In this document: piece by piece, positions 17,204 to 25,424 of the stretch | Layout of the letters: the number at the start of each line of letters is the position of its first letter | Numbering within the stretch: position 1 is the first letter of the stretch | Assembly: GCA_040112665.1 (NCBI GenBank) | Contig: CP157796.1 | Location: 622,813-686,812, forward strand | Direction of reading: 5' to 3' | Length of the DNA stretch: 64,000 nt | Source of the DNA: Oceanicaulis sp. | GTDB taxonomy: Bacteria; Pseudomonadota; Alphaproteobacteria; Caulobacterales; Maricaulaceae | Made by a program: the position numbers and the translations under genes | Notes under the pieces: generated by a model | Told to the model about the DNA's origin: nothing | Database searches by the model: none | The model's input: only the letters and a program-made list of their open reading frames with translations

Positions 17204-18223
17204 TCAAGCCAGAATTTCGTCCACCATGCGGGCCGCGGCCCGGCCGTCGCCGAACGCGTCGATCGTCTGGCGGTCCTTGAAGTCCTCGCCGCGCCAGAGC
17301 CGGACCCAGCCGCCGTCGAGCAGCTCGGGATAGGGCGTGTCGTCGAGGATCAGCGTGGCCCGGACGCCGTGAAAGAAGGCCTCTTTCTGAACCCCGCCCG
17401 AGTCGGTGAAGACATGACGGGCGCGTTCGAGCAGCCATTGCGTCTCGAGATAGCCGATCGGCGCGATCGGACGGATCTTGCCGATCCGCGCGCGCTCGGG
17501 ATCGAGAACGCTGCGCGTGCGGGGATGGACCGGAAATATGATCTCGTCAGCGCCCGAGGTGTCGTTCACGTACTCGAAGATGTCCGAGAGAACGTCCGCA
17601 GACACGGTGTTTTCGGCGCGGTGAAGGGTCATGAAGTCTATCGAGCCGGAGGTCTCGTCGAGGCCTTCTGGCCGCACCGCCAGACCGCCCTCGCGGACCA
17701 GGCGCACGCAATCGAAATTGATGTCGCCGGTCCAGATCGAGCGCGCTTCGAGGCCCTCCTCGCGCGCGCAGTCGAAGGCGTAATCGGTCGGGCAGAACAG
17801 CTTTTCGGACAGATGGTCGACCGCGACGCGATTGAGTTCCTCGGGATTGCGGTTCTGCGACCGCACGCCGGCTTCGACATGATAGATCGGCAATCCCGCC
17901 CGCGCGGCGGCCAGCGCGCCGGCCAGGGTGGAGGCGGTGTCGCCGATCACCACGCATTTCGTCCAGGGTTCGCTTTGAACGATCGGGGCGAGCTTGCCGG
18001 CCATGGTCCCGATCATGTGCGCGATCGGAAGCGAGTGAACCTCCAGGCGGTGTTTCGGCGGAGTGAGGCCCAGCTGATCGAAAAACACCGCGGACATGTT
18101 CGGATCGAAATGCTGTCCGGTGTCGGCCACCGCGTAATCCACGCCGCGCCGGCGCAGCTCGGCTTCCAGGGCCCACCATTTCACGTATTGCGGGCGGGTG
18201 CCGATGATCGTCAGAATTTTCAT
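17204..18223 (-). CDS. Non-hydrolysing UDP-N-acetylglucosamine 2-epimerase family (WecB/WbpI-like)
   Basis: A 339-residue GT-B-like epimerase. GTRPQYVK at the N-terminus, ADTGQHFD, GDTASTLAGA (usually GDTNSTLAG), YHVEAGVRS and PEELNR, TLHRAENT, HPRT and TDSGGVQKEA are all visible. These enzymes invert C2 of UDP-GlcNAc or, as WbpI, of the diacetamido-uronate made by WbpA/B/E/D. Its place next to an LpxD-like gene and wbpD favours the WbpI role, but the second epimerase at 22.9-24.5 kb is an alternative. The ATG overlaps the stop of the large GT4 gene by four bases. It is somewhat shorter than WecB (about 375). Confidence 0.83.
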   Translation of the reverse strand: MKILTIIGTRPQYVKWWALEAELRRRGVDYAVADTGQHFDPNMSAVFFDQLGLTPPKHRLEVHSLPIAHMIGTMAGKLAPIVQSEPWTKCVVIGDTASTLAGALAAARAGLPIYHVEAGVRSQNRNPEELNRVAVDHLSEKLFCPTDYAFDCAREEGLEARSIWTGDINFDCVRLVREGGLAVRPEGLDETSGSIDFMTLHRAENTVSADVLSDIFEYVNDTSGADEIIFPVHPRTRSVLDPERARIGKIRPIAPIGYLETQWLLERARHVFTDSGGVQKEAFFHGVRATLILDDTPYPELLDGGWVRLWRGEDFKDRQTIDAFGDGRAAARMVDEILA

Positions 18224-20349
18224 CGGGCGTCTCCGTTCACCAGCGCGCGGATCGTCTTGGCGTAGGCGTGCCAGCCGTCCTTCTCGATGAAGGGCGCGCA
18301 GTGGCGCGCTTTCTCCGCGATCTCCTCATCTGTGAGTTCGTTGACGAAATAGGCGATCTGCTTGGGCGTCGGGTCGGGCGGCAGGACCCAGCCGAAGCCG
18401 TGTTTCTGGACTTTCTCCAGCATGGTCGGCGAGCCGTTGACCAGAACCGGAACGCCCGCGTTCGGGAACTCCCACAGCTTGTTGGGCGCCGCGACCCAGC
18501 CGTTGAGCGTCTCGGCGCGGTACGGGATGATCCCGACCGTCGCGCCGGAGGTCCACAGCGGCAGATCCTTCATCGGCGCAGACTTGATGACCGCGGTGCG
18601 GTCGAAGCCCCGCTCGAGCTTGGCGAGTTGGTCCTGCAGATCGGCCTCGATCGCTGCGGCGCGGGCGGACTGATAGGCGTCCTCGAGGAACTGGTTGGAC
18701 ACCTCGTCGTACAGGCGGATCGCGGAGAGCAGATTGAACAGAGCGCCGGCCGCGCTGTCGCGGTCGAACGTGCTGAAATCGACGCCCCGCTCGGCGGGCT
18801 CCCGCGTCTGGGCGGATGAAGCGTCCGCGTTCAGCACGGCCACCGAACCCGGCGCCGCGCGGTGCGGCTCGGGACCCTCCCGGCGCGCCCGCTCGCGCTC
18901 GGCGGCCTGGAAATCGCCGCGCAACGCCGCGTCGAGATTGAGCATCGTGACGGCCCGGTCGACCAGAACGCTGTGGTCGAGATCGGCCATGCTGCGCAGC
19001 TCTGTGATGTATTCCTTGGCGATCTGGTCGTACTTCTCGCCCAGTTCGAGATTGACCGCGCGCAACAGCTTGCGGCGCTTCTTGCCCAGCCATTCCGATT
19101 TCACTTCAGCGACCCGCGCGTGGAAGTCGTCCTCGCCTGCGCCGTGGCCCATGAGCACCGAGGACCACTCGTCGTCGAGATCGAGCGCGCAATCGATGAC
19201 GTTCTCGATATGCCGGTTGATCGAGTAACCGCCCTGGTAGAGCAGGATCTTTCGGTCACGCGGCAGCCCGGCCGCGTCGTGCAGCCTGCCGTCATACTCG
19301 ACCGGCCCGTACTTTTCGGTCGCATTGGCGACCACGTGGATACCCGTCGGGCGGTCATACTCTTCGGCGTAGTAGTCTTTCATCTTCTCGCTGACCACGG
19401 TCGCGCCGTCGATCTCCGCGAAGGCCTTGCTGTGAATCGAGCGGTAGAAGCGCATCGTGCGCACCGAGCCCTGGGTGAGCTCGTCGTAGATCTCGTGCGC
19501 GTCGTAGATCACGCGGGCCCCGGTCTTCTTCTTGTATTTGAGCGCGGCCGGCAGGGTGAGCACTTCCTGGGCCACGATCACCTCGGGCTGGATCTCGTCC
19601 AGCGCCTCGAGCCAGGACTGCGTACGCACCTTTGCGGTGACCTTGTGAGCGTCGAAATCGAAGAAGGACTGGATGAACTCGCGCGGCCCGGAGGCGGCGA
19701 TCGGCGCGAGATAGCCGCGCAGCGTGTCCATGAAGACGCCGCCGCCGCCGGGCCCCTCGATCTCCGAAAGCCGCTCCACCCGCGAGGAGAAGCCCTGGAT
19801 CAGGCGGCGGGCGTAAACGAACGGCCAGGCGAGAAGCTTGAACGGCGCGAGCAAGGCGCGTCCCAGGGCACGCCGCACCGGGCGAAACGCCAGCGCGACG
19901 ACCAGTGCGAGAATGACCGCAAGCACGAGCGCCGGGGCGATCAGGTCGCCCACAGTGGGATCGACGAGCAAGCCGGTGAGCGATCTTGCGGCGTCGCCGA
20001 GCCAGACGAGGAAGGGCTCGACGAACTCCCAGAGCACCCCGATGATCGCCGCCGCCGCGACCAGCAGCAGGGCGGCCACGCCCAGCATGATCAGTGTCGG
20101 GATGATCGCGCTCAGGATGCCGGCCACCGCGAGCTGGAGCTGGGCGCGCTGGTACCATTTCGCGCGGTAAGCCGTGGTGCCGTTTTCGAGGATCAAGGCG
20201 TGGCTCGGATGGCTCTTCTCCCAGAGCCCCAGAATGCAGACGTCCTCACCCGCATCGGCGAGCGTGCGCGCCCACTTCATCACTCTGGGGTCGCGCGTCC
20301 CGCAATTGGGAACCATGATCGCGATCCTGTGACGCCTGAAATAACCCAT
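18220..20349 (-). CDS. GT4-like glycosyltransferase with inserted membrane segments and a long C-domain insert
   Basis: A 709-residue protein. Residues 8-70 begin a GT-B Rossmann domain (IAIMVPNCGTRDPRV). Two hydrophobic blocks (about 72-106 and 137-156) and a basic loop then interrupt it, and it resumes near 253 with EVIVAQEVLTLPAAL and IYDAHEIYDE. The donor-side domain starts near 366 (ILLYQGG) and is broken by a helical, charged insert at about 405-588 before GIIPY, PNKLWEFPNAGVPVLV. The enzyme is therefore probably fixed in the inner membrane. A 571-residue relative lies at 25.4-27.1 kb; both contain YDGRLHDAAGL. Donor and acceptor are unknown. Its stop overlaps the downstream epimerase start by four bases. 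Confidence 0.75.
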   Translation of the reverse strand: MGYFRRHRIAIMVPNCGTRDPRVMKWARTLADAGEDVCILGLWEKSHPSHALILENGTTAYRAKWYQRAQLQLAVAGILSAIIPTLIMLGVAALLLVAAAAIIGVLWEFVEPFLVWLGDAARSLTGLLVDPTVGDLIAPALVLAVILALVVALAFRPVRRALGRALLAPFKLLAWPFVYARRLIQGFSSRVERLSEIEGPGGGGVFMDTLRGYLAPIAASGPREFIQSFFDFDAHKVTAKVRTQSWLEALDEIQPEVIVAQEVLTLPAALKYKKKTGARVIYDAHEIYDELTQGSVRTMRFYRSIHSKAFAEIDGATVVSEKMKDYYAEEYDRPTGIHVVANATEKYGPVEYDGRLHDAAGLPRDRKILLYQGGYSINRHIENVIDCALDLDDEWSSVLMGHGAGEDDFHARVAEVKSEWLGKKRRKLLRAVNLELGEKYDQIAKEYITELRSMADLDHSVLVDRAVTMLNLDAALRGDFQAAERERARREGPEPHRAAPGSVAVLNADASSAQTREPAERGVDFSTFDRDSAAGALFNLLSAIRLYDEVSNQFLEDAYQSARAAAIEADLQDQLAKLERGFDRTAVIKSAPMKDLPLWTSGATVGIIPYRAETLNGWVAAPNKLWEFPNAGVPVLVNGSPTMLEKVQKHGFGWVLPPDPTPKQIAYFVNELTDEEIAEKARHCAPFIEKDGWHAYAKTIRALVNGDAR

Positions 20350-20573
20350 TAATCGTGCTCGCCCCTGTCCCTGTTACGGCCCGCACACCCCGGCGCGCCG
20401 CCTGTCTGACACACGCCGAAGCGAGCCCGCGTGACGACGGACCCCGGCGCTTTTTCAAAATGTGGACGTATGGAACGCTTCGCCGCTCCGGTCGGTTCAA
20501 CCGCGCGTAAGGAAATTTGCAGCGGCTGGCCGGGGGCGCCGGTCCGCGGCGGAACACGGGGGCGCATGACGCG

Positions 20574-21296
20574 ATGAACGATGAGTTCGACACCGGCGGA
20601 TATCGCCGCCTTCTAGACCGGCTCGACGGGCAGGGCTACCGCTTCGACCGCTTTGAGGACAGGCCCGAGCCCGAAGGGGTCGTCTATCTTCGCCACGACG
20701 TGGATTTCGACCTCGACCTGGCGGTCAGGATCGGCGCGATCGAAAGCGACGCCGGGCTGAGGTCGACCTTTTTCATTCTCGTCAGCGGGCCGTTCTATAA
20801 CTGCATGGAGAACCGGTCGCGCAGCGCCGTGCGTGAACTCGTTTCACAGGGCCACGAAGTCGGGCTGCATTTCGACGTGACCGCGAGCCATGTCGGCGCT
20901 GACTACGACGCCGCAGCGGCCAGGGAGGCGGCGATCTTGTCGGACGCGGCGGCTGCGCCCTGCCGCGTCGTCAGCTTCCACAGACCCGCGCAGGACCTGC
21001 TCGGCGGTCCCGACCGGATCGGCGGGCTGATCTCGACCTATGGCAAATCATGGTTCAAGGCGATCGCCTACTGCTCGGACAGCCGGGGCCTTTGGCGCTT
21101 CGGGCGGCCCGAAGAGCAGAAGGCCTATAAAACACGCCGGTCGATGCAGCTGCTCACCCATCCGATCTGGTGGGCTTTCGACACGGCCGAAAGTCCCGAA
21201 GACCGGTTGCGCCGCCTGACCGAGATCAAACACGCCCGGCTTCTCGACGACATCGCGGACAACTCGACGGTCAAGCCCTCGCGCTCTGCGGCCTGA
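20574..21296 (+). CDS. Polysaccharide deacetylase-like protein (NodB fold)
   Basis: A 240-residue cytosolic-looking protein with no signal peptide. YLRHDVDFDLDLA (about 40-52) matches the first metal site of a branch of the NodB family, STFFILVSGPFYN follows, then GHEVGLHFD and a later VSFHRP. In surface-glycan loci such proteins may deacetylate a sugar nucleotide or lipid-linked sugar. It is alone on the plus strand between minus-strand glycan genes. ATG at 20574 was chosen because the open frame further upstream has no similarity. The C-terminal part (150-240) is less typical. Confidence 0.72.
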   Translation: MNDEFDTGGYRRLLDRLDGQGYRFDRFEDRPEPEGVVYLRHDVDFDLDLAVRIGAIESDAGLRSTFFILVSGPFYNCMENRSRSAVRELVSQGHEVGLHFDVTASHVGADYDAAAAREAAILSDAAAAPCRVVSFHRPAQDLLGGPDRIGGLISTYGKSWFKAIAYCSDSRGLWRFGRPEEQKAYKTRRSMQLLTHPIWWAFDTAESPEDRLRRLTEIKHARLLDDIADNSTVKPSRSAA

Positions 21297-21300
21297 CGGA

Positions 21301-22425
21301 TCACCTGGCGGAGCCGGCCAGCGCTACGATCAGATCAGCCAGCTGGCCGACCCTGTCGGACCGGGCGGCCTCCACGTCTTCGAGGCGAGGGTGAACGGCG
21401 GGAAGACCGGTTTCTCCGATTGAAACATCACGCGCGCGGGTCAGAACCGGATCGGCGCGCCACGGCCCTTCCCCCAGCAGAATGATCGGCTTGTCCGCCG
21501 CGGCGTACTCGGTCAGCTTGCCGCCCGGAAACCGTGCGTGCGGCGCATTGAACAGGACGAGCGCGTCGGCGGCGCGCTGAACGACGGCGAGCTTGTCCAG
21601 ATCCAGGGGGCCGTGGGCGACCAGATTGGGAGTGTCGGACGCAAGCGCAGCCTCCGCTTCGGACAGCGGTCCGAAATGATGCACGCTCAGGCGTGGCTCC
21701 GTCGCGAAAAGAGGCGCGAGCGCGGCCAGGAAGTCCGTCAGACGCCGTGTCCCCGAGCCGAGCTCGAACCCTCCGGCGTAGACCGCGTTGAGCCGTCCCT
21801 CCTCAAACCGCCAGACGAAGTCGGGATCGGGCGCGGCCGGCGCCTGGCCGATCACCCGCACTTGCGCGCCCCGAAGCGCCAGTTCGACATCCTCGGCGAT
21901 ATACGGGTGCACCGCGGTGACCGCCGCAGCCCGTCTCACGACCCGCCGCAACAAGGCCCGCTCGACGAGGCGGCGCGGAAAGCGCCGGCGCGCCGGGCGG
22001 TGCATCGAGCGCAGCCACGGATCGCGAAGATCGACGAGATGGGGCACGGCCCTGCGCGCGGCGAGCCTGCTCGCGACGACGTGAAGGGACTCCGGCGGGC
22101 TCGTCGTGATCACCAGATCGGCGGCGTCGATCGCATCCGCCAGCCTGGGGCCGTGGCGAAGCACCCAGGCGAGTTCGGGATCGGGCCAGACCAGCCCGTC
22201 GCGCAGCCGGTTGAGTAGTCTGTACACGGATCCGCTAGATCCGGCCTGCCCGCGGCCCACACCGATCGGCAGCGGCGTCCAGGCGTGCGGGCCGGCGGGC
22301 TCGACCGGCGAGGCGATGGTGATCTCCGCCCCGGCCCGCTCGGCCGCAGCGATCCACTGAAGGGTGCGGCGGGTCGCGCCGGACGCCTCTGGCGGCGCAT
22401 GACGTGCGATGAGCAGGACCCGCAT
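21301..22425 (-). CDS. Glycosyltransferase family 4
   Basis: A 374-residue GT-B enzyme without membrane segments. The N-terminal strand VLLIARHAPPEASGATRR is typical of the WbuB/Cap-like GT4 branch; TTSPPESLHVVAS and PHLVDLRDPW follow near 110-140; VYAGGFELGSGTRRL opens the donor domain near 215; and FPGGKLTEYAAADKPII carries the family's acidic sugar-nucleotide contact. It probably adds one sugar to the glycan built by the cluster. It ends four bases after the deacetylase gene, tail to tail, and is 90 bases after a small membrane protein on the same strand. Confidence 0.82.
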   Translation of the reverse strand: MRVLLIARHAPPEASGATRRTLQWIAAAERAGAEITIASPVEPAGPHAWTPLPIGVGRGQAGSSGSVYRLLNRLRDGLVWPDPELAWVLRHGPRLADAIDAADLVITTSPPESLHVVASRLAARRAVPHLVDLRDPWLRSMHRPARRRFPRRLVERALLRRVVRRAAAVTAVHPYIAEDVELALRGAQVRVIGQAPAAPDPDFVWRFEEGRLNAVYAGGFELGSGTRRLTDFLAALAPLFATEPRLSVHHFGPLSEAEAALASDTPNLVAHGPLDLDKLAVVQRAADALVLFNAPHARFPGGKLTEYAAADKPIILLGEGPWRADPVLTRARDVSIGETGLPAVHPRLEDVEAARSDRVGQLADLIVALAGSAR

Positions 22426-22514
22426 GACGGTTTCGCTTCCAGCATCCAGAAATGGACGCTCAAGCTACAGTCAGACGGGGTCCGCACAAACTCGCCGTAT
22501 CACATCCGCCGGCG

Positions 22515-22793
22515 CTAGAGCCCGAGAGAGGCGCCGAGCGTATAGATCGGCGGCATCCCGGTGACCATCCAGACCACGCCGAGGACGAACAGGATCCCGG
22601 TCGCGATCAGCGAGATTATGCGCAGCGCACCGATCAGGCCGGCGATCAGGACCATCACGGAAATCAGTATCGCCGGCGCTCCGGGCAGGCCGAGCGCGAC
22701 GCATGAGATCAGGGCGATGACGCCCGATCCCGCCGCGCGTACGGCGTACCGGAAGGCCGGCGGCAGCACCGGTTGTGTAGATTTTGCAGCCAT
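22515..22793 (-). CDS. Small three-helix membrane protein, unknown
   Basis: A 92-residue protein, hydrophobic from about residue 18 on, with three probable membrane helices (18-38, 40-60, 62-85). I do not recognise it. A strong purine-rich site (GGGGGGAG) lies just upstream of the ATG, and a promoter-like pair lies about 31-58 bases upstream, so it is probably expressed, perhaps leading the GT4 gene downstream. A role in glycan assembly is suggested only by position. Confidence 0.6.
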   Translation of the reverse strand: MAAKSTQPVLPPAFRYAVRAAGSGVIALISCVALGLPGAPAILISVMVLIAGLIGALRIISLIATGILFVLGVVWMVTGMPPIYTLGASLGL

Positions 22794-22823
22794 AGACCAG
22801 CTCCCCCCATGAAGCGGAGACTG

Positions 22824-22851
22824 GTTTTAGGCGCATAACCGGGTTGGTCAA
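22824..22851 (-). promoter_or_regulatory. Candidate sigma-70 promoter for the small membrane protein and GT4
   Basis: On the minus strand TTGACC (complement of 22846-22851) is followed after 16 bases by TAAAAC (complement of 22824-22829), about 30 bases before the ATG of the 92-residue membrane protein. The surrounding 120 bases are AT-richer than the rest of the cluster, as expected of a promoter region. Confidence 0.4.
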
Positions 22852-22912
22852 GGGGTAGTAAACTTAAAAGTTCGCTCAGAATATGATCTATAACACCGAA
22901 ACAATGTTCTGA

Positions 22913-24532
22913 TCAGTCGCCGAACAGACGACTATCTGCAACTTTCCGGTGCGCGCGCGCCGTTTCTCTTTCCAGCGCTTCCAGCCGGCCCATGCCGAAC
23001 GGCGCGATGCGGGCGGCCTCGATATACCGGGCGCCGCCGGCGAGGATCGAGGCGTCGAGCTCCGTCCAGCGCCGTCCGGCGCCTTCCCGGCCTTCAACGG
23101 CGGCGACCTTCAGGCCGAGCGCGTCGAGAAAAGCGGTCAGCGCGGCGACGCGGTCGGGTTCGCACATCACGCGCGCACGGCCGGCCGAGGCTTCGACCAG
23201 AGCGGTGAAGTCAGGCGACGCCGGGTTGAGAGTCTGGTCCCCGACGCAAAGCACCGGCTCCAGAGCCTGGTTGCGGCCGACCAGCGCCGCAAGCTCGCCT
23301 GCTTCACCATCAGGCAAGGCGCGGATCAGCAGAACGGTCGGTTCGGAGACGGCCGCGACCGTATCGATCCGCCACGGGCGGGTGGAGTCCGCAGGCGCGA
23401 CGGCGTCGAACGGCCCCGCCACGTGCCAGGGGGTGCGCGACACGTCGTAGTGATAGTCTTTCAGGGCTTCGACGATCTTTTCCCCGGACCGGCCGTCGCC
23501 GAAGGCCTCGAGCGAGCGTTCGCCCAGCGTCTCGAACTCGGCGAGCGCCTCGGGGAAGGTGTCGAACCGGTCGGGGATCACCTTCGCCCAGCCTTGCTCG
23601 ACGATCTCGCGCCAGCCCGAGTTCGGCAGCGGCACGATCACGGGCACGCCTGCGAAGAAGGATTCTTTCGACAGGCCGCCCGAGTCCGTGATCGTCGCGC
23701 GGGCGTTGTGCGCGAGATAAAGGACGTCGAAATAGCCCACCGGATCAAAAAGCCGGAGCGATCCGCCCGGCCGCCAGCCGATGCGCTGGAGGACGGCCTT
23801 GGTGCGCGGATGGGCGGGAAGCACGACGGGCAGGTCGAGACTGTCGAGCGCGGTCATCAGCCGAACGAGCCGGTCGGGGTCGTCGGTGTTTTCCGCCCGG
23901 TGGATCGTGGCCAGGTAGAATTCCTTGGACTTCACATTGAAGTCGCCGAGATCGACCTTGCGCTTGGCTTCGAGTTCGCCGGCGGCCTTCATGAAGAGGT
24001 CGAGCATCGTATCGCCGACGAACCCGACCCTGTCAGGGTGGAACCCTTCAAGAGCCAGATAGCGCTCGGCCTTCCGTGTGCTGACGAGCGCCAGGCTGCA
24101 CAGATGATCAGCGATGATCCGGTTGATCTCCTCAGGCGCCTGCCGGCGCCGGAAATTGCGTTCACCTGCTTCAATGTGGATGAAGGGAAGGTCGCAATGA
24201 CCGGCCGTCATCGCGGCGGCTGCGGTCGAATTGGTGTCGCCGTAGGCGAGGATGGCGTCGGGCCGCTCGGCCTCCACCAGCTCGCGCAGCAGCGGCAGCA
24301 TCTTGCCGATCGAATCGAGCAGCGGGCCCGAACCCAGCCCGAGATGGTGATCGGGCTTGCGCATGCCGAGGTCGCGAAAGATGTCATCGCTCAGCGCGGC
24401 GTCGTAATGCTGCCCGGTGTGAACCGTGACTTCGCGCAGATCGCCGCCGCCGAACCGGTCGATCGCCGAGGAGACGACCCCGGCCTTGATGAACTGAGGC
24501 CGGTTACCGAACACAGTGAGAATTTTACGCAT
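22913..24532 (-). CDS. UDP-GlcNAc 2-epimerase (WecB-like) with a C-terminal extra domain
   Basis: A 539-residue protein, about 165 longer than WecB. Residues 1-373 carry the family motifs: GNRPQFIK (family usually GTRPQ), HTGQHYD, GDTNST, IHIEAGERN, PEEINR, TIHRAENTDD, HPRTK and TDSGGLSKE. Residues 374-539 have no feature I recognise; they are alpha/beta-like with VLLIRALPD and VLCVGDQTLNP stretches and end in a basic helix. The C-terminal unit may bind a sugar or partner, or hold a second activity. It could make UDP-ManNAc or act in the WbpI step. The gene follows a pentapeptide-repeat gene after 25 bases, in a four-gene operon. Confidence 0.78.
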   Translation of the reverse strand: MRKILTVFGNRPQFIKAGVVSSAIDRFGGGDLREVTVHTGQHYDAALSDDIFRDLGMRKPDHHLGLGSGPLLDSIGKMLPLLRELVEAERPDAILAYGDTNSTAAAAMTAGHCDLPFIHIEAGERNFRRRQAPEEINRIIADHLCSLALVSTRKAERYLALEGFHPDRVGFVGDTMLDLFMKAAGELEAKRKVDLGDFNVKSKEFYLATIHRAENTDDPDRLVRLMTALDSLDLPVVLPAHPRTKAVLQRIGWRPGGSLRLFDPVGYFDVLYLAHNARATITDSGGLSKESFFAGVPVIVPLPNSGWREIVEQGWAKVIPDRFDTFPEALAEFETLGERSLEAFGDGRSGEKIVEALKDYHYDVSRTPWHVAGPFDAVAPADSTRPWRIDTVAAVSEPTVLLIRALPDGEAGELAALVGRNQALEPVLCVGDQTLNPASPDFTALVEASAGRARVMCEPDRVAALTAFLDALGLKVAAVEGREGAGRRWTELDASILAGGARYIEAARIAPFGMGRLEALERETARAHRKVADSRLFGD

Positions 24533-24557
24533 CTATCCCGCCCCCAAGACGAGCCGG

Positions 24558-25424
24558 CTAGCGGATATTGTCCGGCAGCCTCGTGTCGTCGCCGACGATC
24601 GCGGTCTCCAGCTGGCTCGCCTTCAGATTCCGGGCCGCTCGCAGATCGGCCCCCCGCAGATCGGTGTTGTAAAAATGCGCGCCGGCCACGTCGCTGCCGC
24701 TGATCCGCACCCCGAGAAGGCTGCTATAGGCGAAATCGGTCTTGCCGAGCTTGCACCCCTCGAAGGTGGTGCCTCCCAGGTCGCACGCCGCGAACAACGC
24801 CTTGGAAAGATCGACGTCGGCGAACTCGCACTCGAGAAATTCGCTGTCCTTGAAGCGGGCTTCGGACGCCGAACCCTTGTCGAAGGTCACCCGCTCCATA
24901 CGGGCGCGCTTGCCGATGACACGGTCGAGCGACACGCCTCTGAGAAGGCTGTCCTCGAAGCGTGCATGGGAGATGTCAGCATCGCTCATCACGCCGCTGA
25001 CCAGACGCATGTCTGAGAACACGGAACGGCGCAGATCGGCGAAATCGAGCCGGAAGTCCGACAGGGACAGCGCCTCGAAGCGCAGATTGCTGAGCGGAAG
25101 AGCGGCCACACGGCTCGGGAAAAGGCCCAGCAGGTTGATGACGGTGAGCACTTCGAGCGTGCGCTCGTGTCCGGACTCGCCGTTCGTCAATCGCGCCAGA
25201 CACCCCGCCAGCAGCGGCACGTAGAACGACGCGTTCTCCTTGAGCGCCTTTTCGTCGTTCTGGAGCCGGCTGAGCGTTTTGTGCAGCCAGGTGTAGCCCT
25301 TGTAACGCTCGTTCGCGTCTTCGCTGAGAATGGCCCGGACGGCGTCCTCCGAGCGCGCCGCGTCGCGCTCGATGATCGTCATCAGCTCGCGAAGATCGAC
25401 TGTCGCCTCGCCCTTCATGCTCAT
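24558..25424 (-). CDS. Pentapeptide-repeat protein
   Basis: A 288-residue protein. The first 110 residues are helical and charged. From about residue 113 to 270 A(D/N)LXX-type repeats continue (LSNLRFEALSLSDFRLDFADLRR, later SEFLECEFADVDLSKALF), predicting a right-handed quadrilateral beta helix. No signal peptide or membrane segment, so it is probably cytosolic. The ATG overlaps the stop of the membrane GT4 gene by four bases (25421-25424), which ties its expression to that enzyme. Pentapeptide proteins often act as scaffolds or protein decoys; a scaffold for the GT/epimerase set is inference. Confidence 0.85.
   Translation of the reverse strand: MSMKGEATVDLRELMTIIERDAARSEDAVRAILSEDANERYKGYTWLHKTLSRLQNDEKALKENASFYVPLLAGCLARLTNGESGHERTLEVLTVINLLGLFPSRVAALPLSNLRFEALSLSDFRLDFADLRRSVFSDMRLVSGVMSDADISHARFEDSLLRGVSLDRVIGKRARMERVTFDKGSASEARFKDSEFLECEFADVDLSKALFAACDLGGTTFEGCKLGKTDFAYSSLLGVRISGSDVAGAHFYNTDLRGADLRAARNLKASQLETAIVGDDTRLPDNIR

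Noticed and set aside
17148..17438. Long N-terminal extension of the LpxD-like gene
   Set aside because: It overlaps the end of the epimerase gene in another frame and has no similarity; AGGAGG sits right before the ATG at 17147.
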